64,000 nt of DNA from Albifimbria verrucaria (taxonomy: Eukaryota > Ascomycota > Sordariomycetes > Hypocreales > Stachybotryaceae): positions 3,162,001 to 3,226,000 of the forward strand of contig JAHREC010000013.1 in NCBI GenBank assembly GCA_020081605.1. Reading direction: 5' to 3'. Of this stretch, positions 10,833 through 22,614 are shown in pieces. A program made the position numbers and the translations under genes. The number at the start of each line of letters is the position of its first letter. The stretch's first letter is position 1. The notes beneath the pieces were generated by a model. The model saw nothing but the letters and a program-made list of their open reading frames with translations, ran no database searches and was not told the origin of the DNA.

Positions 10833-13800
10833 TTAGGAATAGGTGCCCAGCGTAGTGTTGTACGAGTCAAATGCGTACCCGCCACTCCAGTTCTCGCCCA
10901 GAGCGATCAGCTTTCTTTTGATTCCTTCACCCATGCGTGTGCTGAGGCCATCGTCTATTACCTGAATGCCATAATCCAGAACCTCGGCCGGAAACCGTAG
11001 ACGGACTAAACTACCAGCTTGCCCTCCTTTTCTTGGTAGTAATATGCCATTACTGGGATCAGATTGACTGATACTTATGGCGCCAATATTGAATCCTTCT
11101 ATCTGTGGCTGTTCCATGAGAGGAGTTAATGAGTGGCTGCGGTCCGAAGACGAGGACCAGGAGGGAGAGCATGAGGCTTTGTTCTGTGGGTGACAGCTAC
11201 GTGCCATGGCATCTACCCAGAGAATGAGGGTAGCTCGATAGACTGCTGCTGTCCACCATGGGGTCGGCGATCGAAAGGTACAAGTGCGATAATTCTGAAT
11301 ACTTCGCCACAGTGGTGAACCGCTTCATCCCGTTGGAGGATACCATTCTCGTGTTGAGAACATCTTTCTCGTGCAGGGTCTTCAGGGTGCTCTCTCCGCG
11401 CCAGCCGCTCTATCCGTAAAAAGTCGGTGACAGTATTGAGGTAAATAAGGTGATACAAGACAAGGCTTGCGCGAATGACCAGGCAGTCCTGGTTCAGCTT
11501 ACGCAGGCTCTGTGCCATCTCGTACCACCTCTGGAGAAGGGCCTTGACCTCTGTGAAGTGTTGTGTATTGCTGCCCAACCCAGAAACGGCAATATCGTAT
11601 GGTAGCTCAGCAGGAGGCATGAGCGATAGCAATTGCCGGGAGTAGAATACCAGTGACTGAAGAGGGTGAAGAAGGAGTCTCAACTGTTGTGGAGTAAGGT
11701 TACCCTTCTTCAAGGGAATGTGTCGTGGGTGAGATCGCGGAACAAGTCACGTAGAGAGGGTGCAGTAGCTTCCTCCGTAACAAGTGTCATTTCTGCACTT
11801 TTGCGTTCATCAAGGCATCTTTGAATGCCGTTCAACCAATCCACTGCATTGCTCGCCCTCCATATGGCTTCGGGACCAGGAAGGGGAGCATAAGTCGGTT
11901 ATTGAGAGTACTGGAGATGTGTCGTGGAAAAGGCCAAGCTCCTGATCGACCATTACCCAGCCAGAAACCATTCTGCATACATCAGAAATCAACTTCCATG
12001 ACTTGACTGGGAATAACACACCTGTATTCACTTTCTCGTTTGATCCAAGCCCTCCAATGCGATTCGATATCACCGTGATTGCTTGTGTTTGGGAGCATGG
12101 ATGCTCTAGGCTCTAACATACCTGTATGCTTGAGCATCTGAAATTCAAGGTTAGGCATCGAGAAACCACAGGAGATAACGTTGGGAAACTTACCATCATG
12201 TACATTCCTCTCTGACTCATTGCGCTATCCATTAACCATTTCTCTCCACTCCAGGCCCCATTGTAATGAATAGGAGAGCACAGTTCAATGTGGTTTGATT
12301 AAAACCTGGCTCAGTTTTCTTGTTCATTTCAAGGAGAGCCACACGACAAGTCTCTACAAGACCTGTGGAGAGAAACCCAACCTCTATCATGGGGACTGAA
12401 CTGGCCCCTTGTGCCAGCATCAATATTAAAGAAGACTTGATGCTTCCCCAACTGTCACCATCGAGTTAGGATCAAGACTTCCCCGGGAATAGAGTCAAAG
12501 TAATAAGAAAGGCTGCGAAGAGAAAGACGAAGGAAATGTTCCAGTACATCTGCTGGTGGGAGAATGAGGGTGTTGGTGTCTTGAGAGCGATTGGAATAAG
12601 CATTTCCCGAGATGTAGGGTATTCCTCGATGTATGTCCAAAGCATTGTACAAAAATCTCAGTGTAGTAGATATGACGCTACCTCGTGTCCTATGGCTCAT
12701 TGGGATGATTGATATTGATTCGAAAGGGTTCCATACTTGCTGTTCGAGGTAGCCTTCTAATTGTGCCATGGGGATTGAGTTGATAGAAGCTTGCTCCAGA
12801 TATTCGAGATGAAAAACGGCGGTTCGCGCATAGGCATTAGAACCCCTGAAACGTTGCAACGCGCAAAGGGCCAGGTGGATTCTGCAGCTACTGCTGCTTC
12901 AAAGTCCAGAGCAGAAGCGCTCCTGCTCGAACTCATTTTCCGCTGCTCGAGCATCTGAAGGGTGTTCTCAAAGTCGATGGTTCCGGTGTTGGGAGTGTGG
13001 ATCGAGTTCCTAGATGATGATGAACAGACAAGACTTGATGTCGTATGTTGTTCGCCCAGCGGCATATCCGGTCTGTAGGTTAGACCTGATTGAGCAAAAG
13101 CATTGTCATCGGTCGAGGAACTTAAATTTAAGGGATAGTTTGGCAGACCCAGGGCTTTCTGGTAAGTAAAGCCTCCATAACCCAATCCGTAATCTTCAGT
13201 GGGCAAGCCATCATGACGGTAAGTACCCTCCGTCGGTGACTCGAATGTCAAGGCTCTAAAAGCATGACGAGGAGATGGATCTGGGCAATCTGGCAAAGCA
13301 ACAGCCTCAACAGGCAGTGGCGAGGATATAGGAGCGTTATCTGGGACCAAGGCTCTCGCATCATCAAGGGCAGTGGATGTTTGACAGTAATACTCAGGCA
13401 TATCCTGTGGAGAAAGGAGATAATCTTGCTGCCCGGCTTCGTCGAGCTGTCGACGGAGAGTTGCCATGGCCTGAGCAGCACGGACAGCGGCCTTGGAAGA
13501 CCGACGTGCGTACCGAGCGGAACAAGGGAGGTTCTTCTCAGCGCATCGAGAGCACGGAACCATCTTATCACATCCCGTTTTCGCATTTGCACAATTCTGA
13601 CAGGCAATCGGTGTGCGGCCTGGTACTAGGGGTGTGACGCCGGGAAGTGGTTCCATATAGTCCCTGGGCTCATGGTATGTCATTGTGTGTCGTTGAAGCA
13701 AGTCTCTTGAAGAGGGTTGATATGTTAGCAACGTGTACATTCATGTATGTATCATGTGAAGCAACGTACTTGCGAGCAAATGACAAATGACAGAAATGGC

Positions 13801-13956
13801 AACGATAAGGCTTGATATTGGTATCTGAATAGATTAGCACATAGTATCCCACGGTAGACAGAGAAGCTTAGGAGTAAACGTACGGCTGGGTAAATGGCGT
13901 TCGAGATGTTCTTTCCTTGTGAAGGATTTGCCGCAATATGTGCAGAATGAAGGCAT
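10833..13956 (-). CDS. C2H2 + Zn2Cys6 transcription factor
   Basis: A DNA-binding regulator with two DNA-binding modules. Two C2H2 fingers come first (FCTYCGKSF with HLERH, then YRCHFCHLSF with LLQRH), followed by a Zn2Cys6 cluster of spacing C-x2-C-x6-C-x5-C-x2-C-x6-C (CQNCANAKTGCDK to SRCAEKNLPC). The rest resembles the fungal-specific regulatory region (for example HWRAWIKRESEYR). The start is the ATG at 13956, leading straight into finger one. Introns supported by splice sites and reading continuity: 13825-13883 and 13706-13769 (both inside the finger region), 12138-12193 and 11973-12021. The frame is interrupted near 12855, 12475 and 12250, in the region 11730-11900, and at the GGGG run 11260-11263; all are consistent with single-base losses. 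Total length about 930-960 residues. Targets cannot be inferred. The neighbours are housekeeping genes, so there is no reason to tie it to the PKS-NRPS cluster. Confidence 0.85.
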
Positions 13957-16625
13957 GATATGGAACGAATGAGAAGACGACAGGAAATTCCTATTCCTAG
14001 TCCATTACCGAGCTCTCTGAGTAGCAAGGATGATGAAGGATAAAGACAAAGTACAGAAGATGAAACCAGAAAATACGTTGAAAACGTGGATTAGATGCTC
14101 TTTGGTGAAAGTCAAGCAGTTAGGAACACGGAAGTTTGACAGAAATGGAAGAGCATGTACATGGATACTACAAGTTGAGATTGTTAAGACGTAGATATGC
14201 CGTGGTAATGTCTATGCATAGCAATACCAATGGAATAAAAAGATCGATGCATGTTTAAGCCAACTATCAACTCGGCAAGACCGCCGGCACCGAGATTGCG
14301 GTCAACTCTAAGGTGTGACAATCTCACATCCGCCTGAACTCGTCCAGGACGCAGCGCAGTTCTTCAGGCTTTGATTCATGTTAATGGCATTGCAGGTGAT
14401 TCGTCAGGCCCCGGGAGTCCAGGTAACCAGGGCGAGTATTGCTAGCGCGAGGCTTGAACCAGTGACGAAGAAACGTTGTAAGCTTGATCCAGAACCAAAC
14501 TCGAGGTGGACAAAATTGGGAAGCGAACGATCATTCTGTCTGAGACAGCGGTCGGATGGAAGTGGTAAGGCTGCAACCACAGGTTCCATCGGAATCAGAT
14601 GCACGGGAACCATCCCGAAGTGGTTGGTGCAATCGAAAACGCAAGGGAAACACTCACTAAGCTGTTTGAGATGGTTGCTGCAGCTTTGGTGCATGCAGCG
14701 ACCATGCGAGGCTAGAAAAGAGGTCAGTCACGGTAACCAGGCTCATGTGCCAGAGCATCTATAGCCCTTCCATGCACGGCATTAGTTTGGGGCGTGAGAT
14801 GGCGGGCTGAGAGGTGACACGGGAAGAGTGCGGTTGCTCATGCTATCAAGAATGGCTCTTCTATGCATACCAGGCCACGGAAGACAATCACGCAAGGCTT
14901 GACTTGACTGTAAGCGGGAGGTCCCGTGAGGAAGCCATTGGCCTCGCATGTCGGCTAATTGTGCGGCTATCGTTATTTCCGAATTTGAAATATGTTTGAG
15001 GTTTGAATAATGGCAAAAGCAACGCGAGCGCACTGGAAAAGCAAAGAGTGTCGCAGCAGCCCGCGTTCCAACCTTTCCACCCAGGTTTTGGGGCTCACCG
15101 CCTGCGGCGTATTGGCAACGCCGGGAGCATTGGCTTGATGCCTCTCTGCAACTTCGATCGCATGGGAGATATGCCGAACAGGGCACGTCCAAGTCTAGGC
15201 TTTTCTTGTGTCAGGCCTGTGGAGCTCGCAGCTGGGACTCGACAGTAGCGGAATCACGTTCTACTTGCCAGACTCTGGAAGTGGTTGCCTAACATCAGGC
15301 CGCAATGCTGCGCGGAAGTGTGACACAAGCACAGAAAAAGAAGCCATTGCTGCCTGGGCAATGCCGAACATTGCAGAACATCGCAGGGGACTTCTGGGCA
15401 TCTCCGTGTAACCGAAGTCGATGAGTGCCACGACTGTCCCCTCACGCTTGTACGATACAGTACGATCGTCTACTGCCGCCACCAGCGGTTCGGCTTGCCG
15501 GGGTCTGCCAGTGAAACATGGGAGGCCAGTGTAAACTCGCTATCGGCCCGTCAATGATGACGCATCCTCTGAACGGCGCAAGAGCACGGAATATATGGCC
15601 GTGTAATCATAGTGGGCTGGGTTTCCGGGAGCGCTTTACTCCTTTGGCATATGTGGTAATGTCATCGAGGGGCTGAAGGAAATAGTTTGCCGGATCGACA
15701 TGACTCTCCCGCGTCGGCAACGTCACTCAGCTTCAAATTTGCGGACAAGGAAATTAAGCCAATAAGAGGCTGGGCGATCGGAGAAATGCAAGCTGATGTG
15801 ACGGCACTGCATGCTTGTAACCCCAGAAGAATCATCATTAGGAGCTTGGACGTTTGTGTGCGTAGGACGAAGGTGAAATCTGTTCGGTGCCCCAGAATGT
15901 AAAGAGCCGGTTGCTGTGTGAAGTTAAGAATATGCCGACCAGCGGTTTTCCAGATACACTAGCGGCTCCGTGAGAGGGTTTTAGCCAATACCCGCAAACC
16001 CCGAGTATGATTACATTACTCCATAGTCTCTTGTACAAGAACACATAATCGCAACCTCGGCCTCAAGTCCGGGGTAGGGGAGCAAAGCACGGAGCCGAAA
16101 AAGTGGGGGCAATCCGGGGTTCCGCTTCTCCAAGTAACAAACCTCCGGAATAGGGTAAGAGGTAGAATCATTAAAGCACGACAAAACCATTAGCGTTTCT
16201 TTGCTCCTAAAAGGCAGAAATGTCGACCAACTTGGGTAGTCAGGTTTTGTCATTGAACCCTGGCTACGGAGATGAGATGATTTGTATGTGGAGGAAGCTG
16301 GCTGTGGAATAATTATGGGATGAACCGATGGCCCTGTGCGCTTTTCCTGTTTGGATTAAGGCCACCCCAGCTTGCTTATCTCATCTTATCGGGCGACATG
16401 ATCCACCAGAGCACCTGGAGCTCACTCTCTGGAATATTTGATCCAGAGCTCAAGCCATCGTCATCAAGGAAGCTTCCAGCACATCTCCTGTTTGATTTCG
16501 CCTGGCGGCTCAGATACTGGCGCGCACCCGAACCGCACGGATTCTCAAAACCTCGCTTTTGCACATGGGGAATTGAATCTGCCTGTACCCCACGCAAACC
16601 GGTGTGCCAACGTATCCTCATCATC
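13957..16625. other. Intergenic, no gene recognised
   Basis: About 2.7 kb between the divergent regulator and DUF92 genes. The longest open frames (about 130 codons near 14378-14764 and 14782-15192) overlap each other on opposite strands and have no recognisable motif. Nothing further seen. Confidence 0.55.
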
Positions 16626-17860
16626 ATGCATCCGTACATCGCCGTCCCCGCGATCTTTGCCCTGGTGTACCGGGCCTGGTCAAAGAAGTCGCTCACACCG
16701 GCTGGTATCGTAACCGCGACCCTGACCGCCATCGCTCACGCCTACCACCCATGGAATCTGCCCTTTGCGTTGCTGTGCGTCTTCTTCTTGGCTGGGACTA
16801 GGGTCACGCATGTGAGTAGATTACGCTGCGCTTCATTCAAGTGTCTGCGGCTGACGATCGTCTCAGATCAAAGAGGAAGTCAAGTCCCGGATGACTATGC
16901 GGTCAAAGGGAACGTCCGGAGGAGAGGGCCCACGAACGCATGTTCAAGGTAAGACACTCTGACAAGCTAATGCTTCCGCATGTGAACTGGAGCTGACGAC
17001 AGCCACAGTGCTGGCCAACTCGCTCATGGCGTCGATTCTGACGGTCCTTCACGCGATTCAACTCCGCTCTCGTCAAGCCGCCTTACTCGACACGAACGCA
17101 CCCAAGCCCGACGGTACCCTCTGCTATTCTTGGCGGGGAGACCTCCTCGTTGTTGGAATCATCGCCAACTACGCCGCCGTAGCCGCAGACACCTTCAGTT
17201 CTGAGCTCGGAATTCTGTCCAAGGGCGAACCTCGACTTATCACATCCCTGACCTTGAGGAAGGTCCTCGGGGTACAAATGGCGGCGTCAGTTTGACAGGC
17301 CTTTTGGCTGGTCTATTTGGGTCGGTTGTCATTGTGACTGCCGCCATGTTGTTCCTTCCCAGCTGCAACCCCCAGACCTCGAGCCTGCCAGCCGGTGGCC
17401 AGCCATGGACGACGCAGGAGCGACGGGACTTTATGACCTTCTTGGTGCTGTGGGGCACTCTAGGAAGCGTACTGGACAGTGTTCTTGGTGGTCTATTTCA
17501 GCAATCTGTCAAAGATATACGATCGGGTAAGATTGTGGAGGGCGAGGGCGGTGTCCGGGCACTTGTTTCCCGGAACACGATTCAGCTGTCGAGGAGACTA
17601 AGAACCGGACGACTACTGATGCCACCACCACCGGAGGAGAGACCAAAGGCGCAAAACAGCGTAGCAAGAAGGAAAAGCCACGAAGGCCAAGCTTTGGGGA
17701 TGAACGCCCCTCCCGCATCATCGAGAATGGATGGGATCTCTTGGACAACAACGACGTCAATTTCATCATGGCTGTACTTATGAGCGTGGGAGGAATGGCT
17801 GTTATGGGCTGGTACTGGGACGTGCCCATCCAAAGTGTGCTCGATGGTGTCGCATATTAA
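16626..17860 (+). CDS. TMEM19 / DUF92 family integral membrane protein
   Basis: A multi-pass membrane protein of unknown biochemical role. Hydrophobic segments are visible at the N-terminus (YIAVPAIFALVYRAW and LPFALLCVFFLAGT), in the middle (SLTGLLAGLFGSVVIVTAAM) and at the C-terminus (VNFIMAVLMSVGGMAVMGWY). Family-typical blocks are ADTFSSELGILSKGEPRLIT, a Gly-rich TNGGVSLTG, and a late DLLDNNDVNF before the last helix. The start is the ATG at 16626, which begins the first helix. Introns at 16812-16866 and 16949-17008 join VTH to IKEEV and HVQ to VLANS. Two one-base losses shift the frame: near 17265 (KVP-RGTNGG) and near 17576-17581. Between the last two hydrophobic parts is a Lys/Thr-rich soluble linker. 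About 370 residues in total. Confidence 0.85.
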
Positions 17861-19628
17861 TACATGTATATTGTTATACGAATTAGAGGAACCAATAGAG
17901 CCGTACGGATTTGAAGATGGGTTGAGTCACGTGGGGTTCGGCACACTTTCGGTCGAGATGATGGATGAACATATACCCCAGGCACAAACCGTGGGGACTC
18001 CAAAGCATGGCCAGAAGCAGGGGTAAGGCCAAGATTTCTGACGTCTGCTCTAAGCTCTATTTTCGTTGTTTGTGTATGTGTTCTCGGCCAATCCTACTGT
18101 AACGTTGTTGCGCCCGTTTTCTGCCCGCGGTGAGGCACACACATGCGATGCAACTCGCGGAGACACTCGAGACTCTACCAACACCAACACAGGGTGCCTT
18201 GAGGGAAGGTGACCAGGTGTTAAGGCTGACCACAAGTTGCACTTTGGGCTTCTTCGGGGGATAATGGAGCTTGGTACCAGGGTCGTGAGCCGTTTGAAAG
18301 CTACATGATGTTAGTGAATGCAAGATCCCTGACGGCGCCGCAATTGCGCCCGCTGCGAATATGTAGCGTGCGCCAGGCAGCCTGCAGTTGGGACGTGTAT
18401 CTAGTGACCGAGGGCGACATCCAGGAGCGGGAGGGGCTTGCCGCAAATGGCAGCCATAGTGGAATCATGTTGGTTCGAAGTCACATTGTGAAGAATAACC
18501 GCCAACATGGCATCACGAACCGCTGCTAACATGGACAGCAGAGAGGTGTCATTTCAATGACAGGTAGCAGCTGATAGGCCCAATAGAGTGCGAGGTTTAG
18601 ACTTAGTTGCTCGAAGAAACCAAGTAGGACGCAATGTAACACAGGCAGTATCCAATGTGTTGGGTCCACTTGGACAGACACTTCGCTTGTCTTCTCCTCA
18701 TGAGCTACATATCTGTAAATGGAGCTGAAACTCAGCTTTGTTGCCAATGGCAGTAGGGCTTGCTGCTATGCGCTGAAGGGGCATAGGGCTCACCAGGTAA
18801 GAAGCGTTGGTGACCAGACGCAAGCACACTAACTATATCACGTAGAATTCTGTATCAGTTAAGCTTGATCAAATCCTTTGGTAAATGGAATTCGCAATGA
18901 ATCATGTTCTTGGGGCTAGAGTTGCACCGGAGATTGAGGGAGATGCTTGGCCAAGAGATCTGTGGAGTATTGCTTGCATGCGGAAGGGAAGACCACGGCA
19001 GGGCAATCTCCGCAAACGGCGTCGCGAGTGAGCGATCGAGTCTGAAACGGACAGAAAGCCTGGGCTACGATCAGGGAAATGTGTCAAGCTTCGAGGGAAG
19101 AGTGGTTCGTGGTGTTCCGGCATCGCAGTCGTCCCAAGCAAGGTTGACGGTGGGTATAAGCCGGGTGGTGAGATGGAAATGCCGAGAAGAGCAATGCAAG
19201 CTGGCGCTCCGTCCGGAGCACGAGCAGCGTCAAACGTCGCGGACCATCGGGCCTACGGAGAGGGCACTGTGCCATACTGTACGCCGGGATATCTCTTGTC
19301 GAGCCACACCCCTTGGTTGGTGGTGTTGCGTCGTTGGATGAGGATGGGACAGGTAGGGAGGACAGAGACACACCAAGACATCCCACGCGACGCAGGATGG
19401 GGAACGATAGTCTGAAGGAAGAAGCAAGCGATGGGGTCGGCAGCTGAGATGATTCGAAGCAAAGATAGGGAGCTGAGCGATTTACCTTGATAACTGGGTA
19501 GGTCGGTAAGGCAGGCAGGGAGGTAGGTAGTAGGTAAGTAGGCTGGGCTCAGCGTTGACGGCGCGGGTGGAGGGTGGTGGTGGCATGTAAGTCTGGCTGG
19601 GTATTGTAGGTACCTATCTTAGGTACTG

Positions 19629-19652
19629 TAGTGTACATGGTAGTGTACATGG
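19629..19652 (+). repeat. Tandem 12-mer, two copies
   Basis: The 12-mer TAGTGTACATGG occurs twice head to tail with no mismatch. It sits in the distal upstream region of glutamine synthetase, next to a TACTGTAC octamer at 19659-19666. Confidence 0.75.
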
Positions 19653-20973
19653 CCCTATTACTGTACCGTGGTGTAGGCGCGAAGAGCCCGAGGTGAGTTC
19701 CAGCAGGTGTGTCGGTGTTGGCCCAGTCCCAGGCACGCAAGTGAGAGAACACAATTATGCAGAACATGGCCAGGGACCAATCAGGGCGAGGCGATAAGAT
19801 GCGTCTGCACGATGCGCCATGGCTCATGCGGTGGCGTTCGGGGCGAGACCGGCTCCTGGGGAAGCGCCATTCTGGGGCGCCTGGGGCTCTCCGGAGGGGC
19901 TCTCGAGGGGGACGCGCGAGTTTCTTTTTATTGTTGGATCTATCGTCGTCTCCGCCGCCGGATAAGGCTCACTCGCTGAACCCGATGCGATGGGTAATGG
20001 AATGAGGCAAGCGATGGGCTCGGCTGGTTTGGGGCCTTGCCCAAAGGAGCAAGATGCTCCCGCAATGGGAGAATCCATTTGGTAAGAACCGAGACATGGG
20101 CAATTCTGTGGATTTTTCTTTCTTTCTGGGGGTGTGTCGCGTGTTGCTGTTCGGTTGATATCCCTCACCAGAGCCGAAAGGAGCTGGATATTACTATTGT
20201 GATGCGACCGGCTGCTTCTACACGGCTGCCGGACATCAACTACAAGAGCCGACAAGTAATTTCGGGGATAATAGTTCCATGAGCGATGCAGCGGGGAGAG
20301 AAGGAAACAAAAACTTGACCACTGTTGTATTACTGTCTCCTCTGGGCCCTGATCGTACGCATTTCGTGCTTGCTTGCTTCCTTCAATGATCAACAGATTT
20401 CCAAAAGGCACTGCAGAAAGCGTACGTTGGTTGGTCGGCTATAAGTCGACGGAGATGTAATGACACATGGTGGACGGGACGACGCACGCCCTTCCCCAAC
20501 ATTGGCAAAACCCGAAATGCGAAATAAGGTACGGATTAGTACAGCACAGGCTGCGAGCGACCCGGGTCTAGGTCTAATAGAATTGACTGATGCTTATCGG
20601 TGGAAAGCAGCGGCTGGAAATCAGGGACCCAGCCCCGGAGAGACCAGGGTCGAAATACGGAGCAAAACGGAGGCAGTGGCCGATCTTTGCGGTGCATCGG
20701 AAGGAGTCGTCAAAATATTAAGTAATGGCTTCAACGTGAGAGGCTGTTTGGGGAAATGGCACGAAAATACGGTAGTTTCAGGATTTACGAGAAGCCTGCA
20801 GCCATCCTCGTCAACCGTACCGTGCACACCTGTCTCAAGTCATGTACCTACAGTACTGTACAAGAGGCGGGATGGAGATGGGGTTGGGGATGGATAAAGG
20901 GGAGGGGAGGGGGTATGGTGCTGCTAGTTCAATCAATGACCAACTCCACGTTTCCTGATGACCCAGCAGTTGG

Positions 20974-20979
20974 TTATCT
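20974..20979 (-). promoter_or_regulatory. Candidate GATA (AreA/NIT2-type) site, distal
   Basis: TTATCT on the plus strand is AGATAA on the minus strand, matching the HGATAR consensus of fungal nitrogen GATA factors. A second TATCT follows directly. It lies 1.6 kb upstream of glutamine synthetase. Such hexamers are common by chance, so support is weak. Confidence 0.25.
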
Positions 20980-22018
20980 ATCTCTTCCTATGGGACGACG
21001 CAAAAGCGCATTTCCTTGCAAGCAATATTTGGTTAATTGATTGTCTGGGGAGGAGGAGAAGCGAGGAGGGCCCGGGGCCGGACTCGGAGGGTGGTTTTTG
21101 GCATTTCTTTTTGTGTCGTTGCCAGACCAGGGGTTTTTTCCTTGTCTGGGGTTACCTGACGGTCGGGTAGTTCGCGCAGTCTTTACATGTGACGCGGTAC
21201 CTGGCGCTGACGTACCGGGCAGACACTGCCCCACTCATTCGAAATAAATGCCCCTCGATTTGGATTTGCATCGTCGCGTGGCAGGGCAACAAAAGTCCAA
21301 CCCCACCAGCATTCGTTGCAACGGGCCTACTGTACGTCAGTTCTGTTAGTCAGTTAATCAGTCATTCGGTCGAGACTATTCAAGGAACATTTCTGGGCAG
21401 AAGGAAAAAAGAAAGGACCACCCGCCAAGTCAGCCAGCCATTTACGGGCTTGCCGCTGGGTTTGTTTCCAAGTATAACTTTCTTCACAAGATGGGGCGGT
21501 ACGAGACGTAGGTCGGTCATAGTTCAGCACAGCCATGCCATGCCACACGGCCCGGGGCAAGAACCAAGGCACATACGGGCAATTCACGATGACTTCCTGT
21601 GCCTTTCACCCGGCCAATGAGCGGCAAGGCGATCATCGGTCATCATTTTAATCGACTTGGGTTAACCCCAGGCCCCAGCCTTTCTTCGAGGCGGGAAAAA
21701 GACAAGAGGGGGTGGAGGGAAGGCGACGGCATCAAGCCGTGACGACGCCGAGCCACAGTCTCCAGCAAAGCGTCAGTCATATCGCAAGTCATTATCGCAG
21801 ACCAAGGGCGCCGGGGCGGCCACTGATAGGCCAGGCTGGAGCGTCCGTCGAGACGATTCGAGTGGCCCGATGGCTTTTGGTTGGCCGGTTCCGTGGGAGG
21901 CGACGGCGACGGCGAACAACACGAGGCCAGGCCAATGAGAAGGAGATCGGGGTTTGGCGGGGGCCCTCCTCCACCCACCCCACTTGGCTCTCTCTATCAG
22001 AAGCAGATACTACTGTAT

Positions 22019-22034
22019 GTACAGTGCACTGTAC
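22019..22034. repeat. Perfect 16-bp palindrome
   Basis: GTACAGTGCACTGTAC is its own reverse complement. Related GCACAGTGCAC-like sequences recur at about 22146-22166 and GTAC-rich sequence at 22306-22346. It lies about 580 bases upstream of the glutamine synthetase ATG. It may be a dimeric protein-binding site or a simple hairpin; function unknown. Confidence 0.7.
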
Positions 22035-22245
22035 GTACTTGCAGCAACTACCCGAGTGCAGGCGTCCCTGGACCACCCCAGAACCAGCCCCAGAACCAGC
22101 ACCACCACAGCGCCCTTGAGCGCGCCCTGCTGCTAGTCAGGCTACTTTGCACAGTGCACAGTGCGGCAATGCGATGCGCGGCTGCCGCAACAACAGGCGG
22201 CGCCTAGCCACACCCCCTCCCACCCTCCATGACCCCTGCGAAGCC

Positions 22246-22251
22246 TTATCT
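22246..22251 (-). promoter_or_regulatory. Candidate GATA (AreA/NIT2-type) site, proximal
   Basis: TTATCT (AGATAA on the other strand) about 365 bases upstream of the glutamine synthetase ATG. Fungal glutamine synthetase genes are nitrogen-regulated, so a GATA-factor site here is plausible, but one hexamer is weak evidence. Confidence 0.35.
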
Positions 22252-22424
22252 ATAGTGCTGTACGGCGTTGGGCTACCCTTAGAACTGACGCTGTGCTGCG
22301 CTGCGCTGCACAGTACGGTACAGTCAGTACGTCGCGGTACCTGCGCCGGGCTATGTTGGCATAAGGTTTCCTTCTTTTCCCTTGTCTGTGATCTGGTTCC
22401 TAATGCGACGACTTTCTCGCCTGG

Positions 22425-22434
22425 ATATTTAAAA
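22425..22434 (+). promoter_or_regulatory. Possible TATA-like element of glutamine synthetase
   Basis: ATATTTAAAA, the most AT-rich decamer in a GC-rich proximal region, 180-190 bases before the ATG and just ahead of a pyrimidine-rich leader. Transcription probably starts shortly downstream. Not confirmed. Confidence 0.35.
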
Positions 22435-22614
22435 ACCCTCAACCTCCCCAGTTCTCGAGATTCCGGCTTCTTTTACCTAACTTCCCATCTCTGTTTATCA
22501 AACGTTGTGATACCCTTACCGCGTTCCATTCTCTCTCTCGCGCAGTTGTACCCTGCCTCTCTCTCACACTCACACACATCTCTATCTCGCTTTCACCCCA
22601 GAAAATCCACAATC

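Larger units (their letters stand above)
17861..22614. other. Long upstream region of glutamine synthetase
   Basis: About 4.75 kb without a recognisable gene. Short open frames on both strands have no family features. The last 200 bases become strongly pyrimidine-rich, as in leaders of highly expressed fungal genes. It contains GATA-type sites, recurrent TACTGTAC octamers and a perfect 16-base palindrome, listed separately. Confidence 0.6.
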
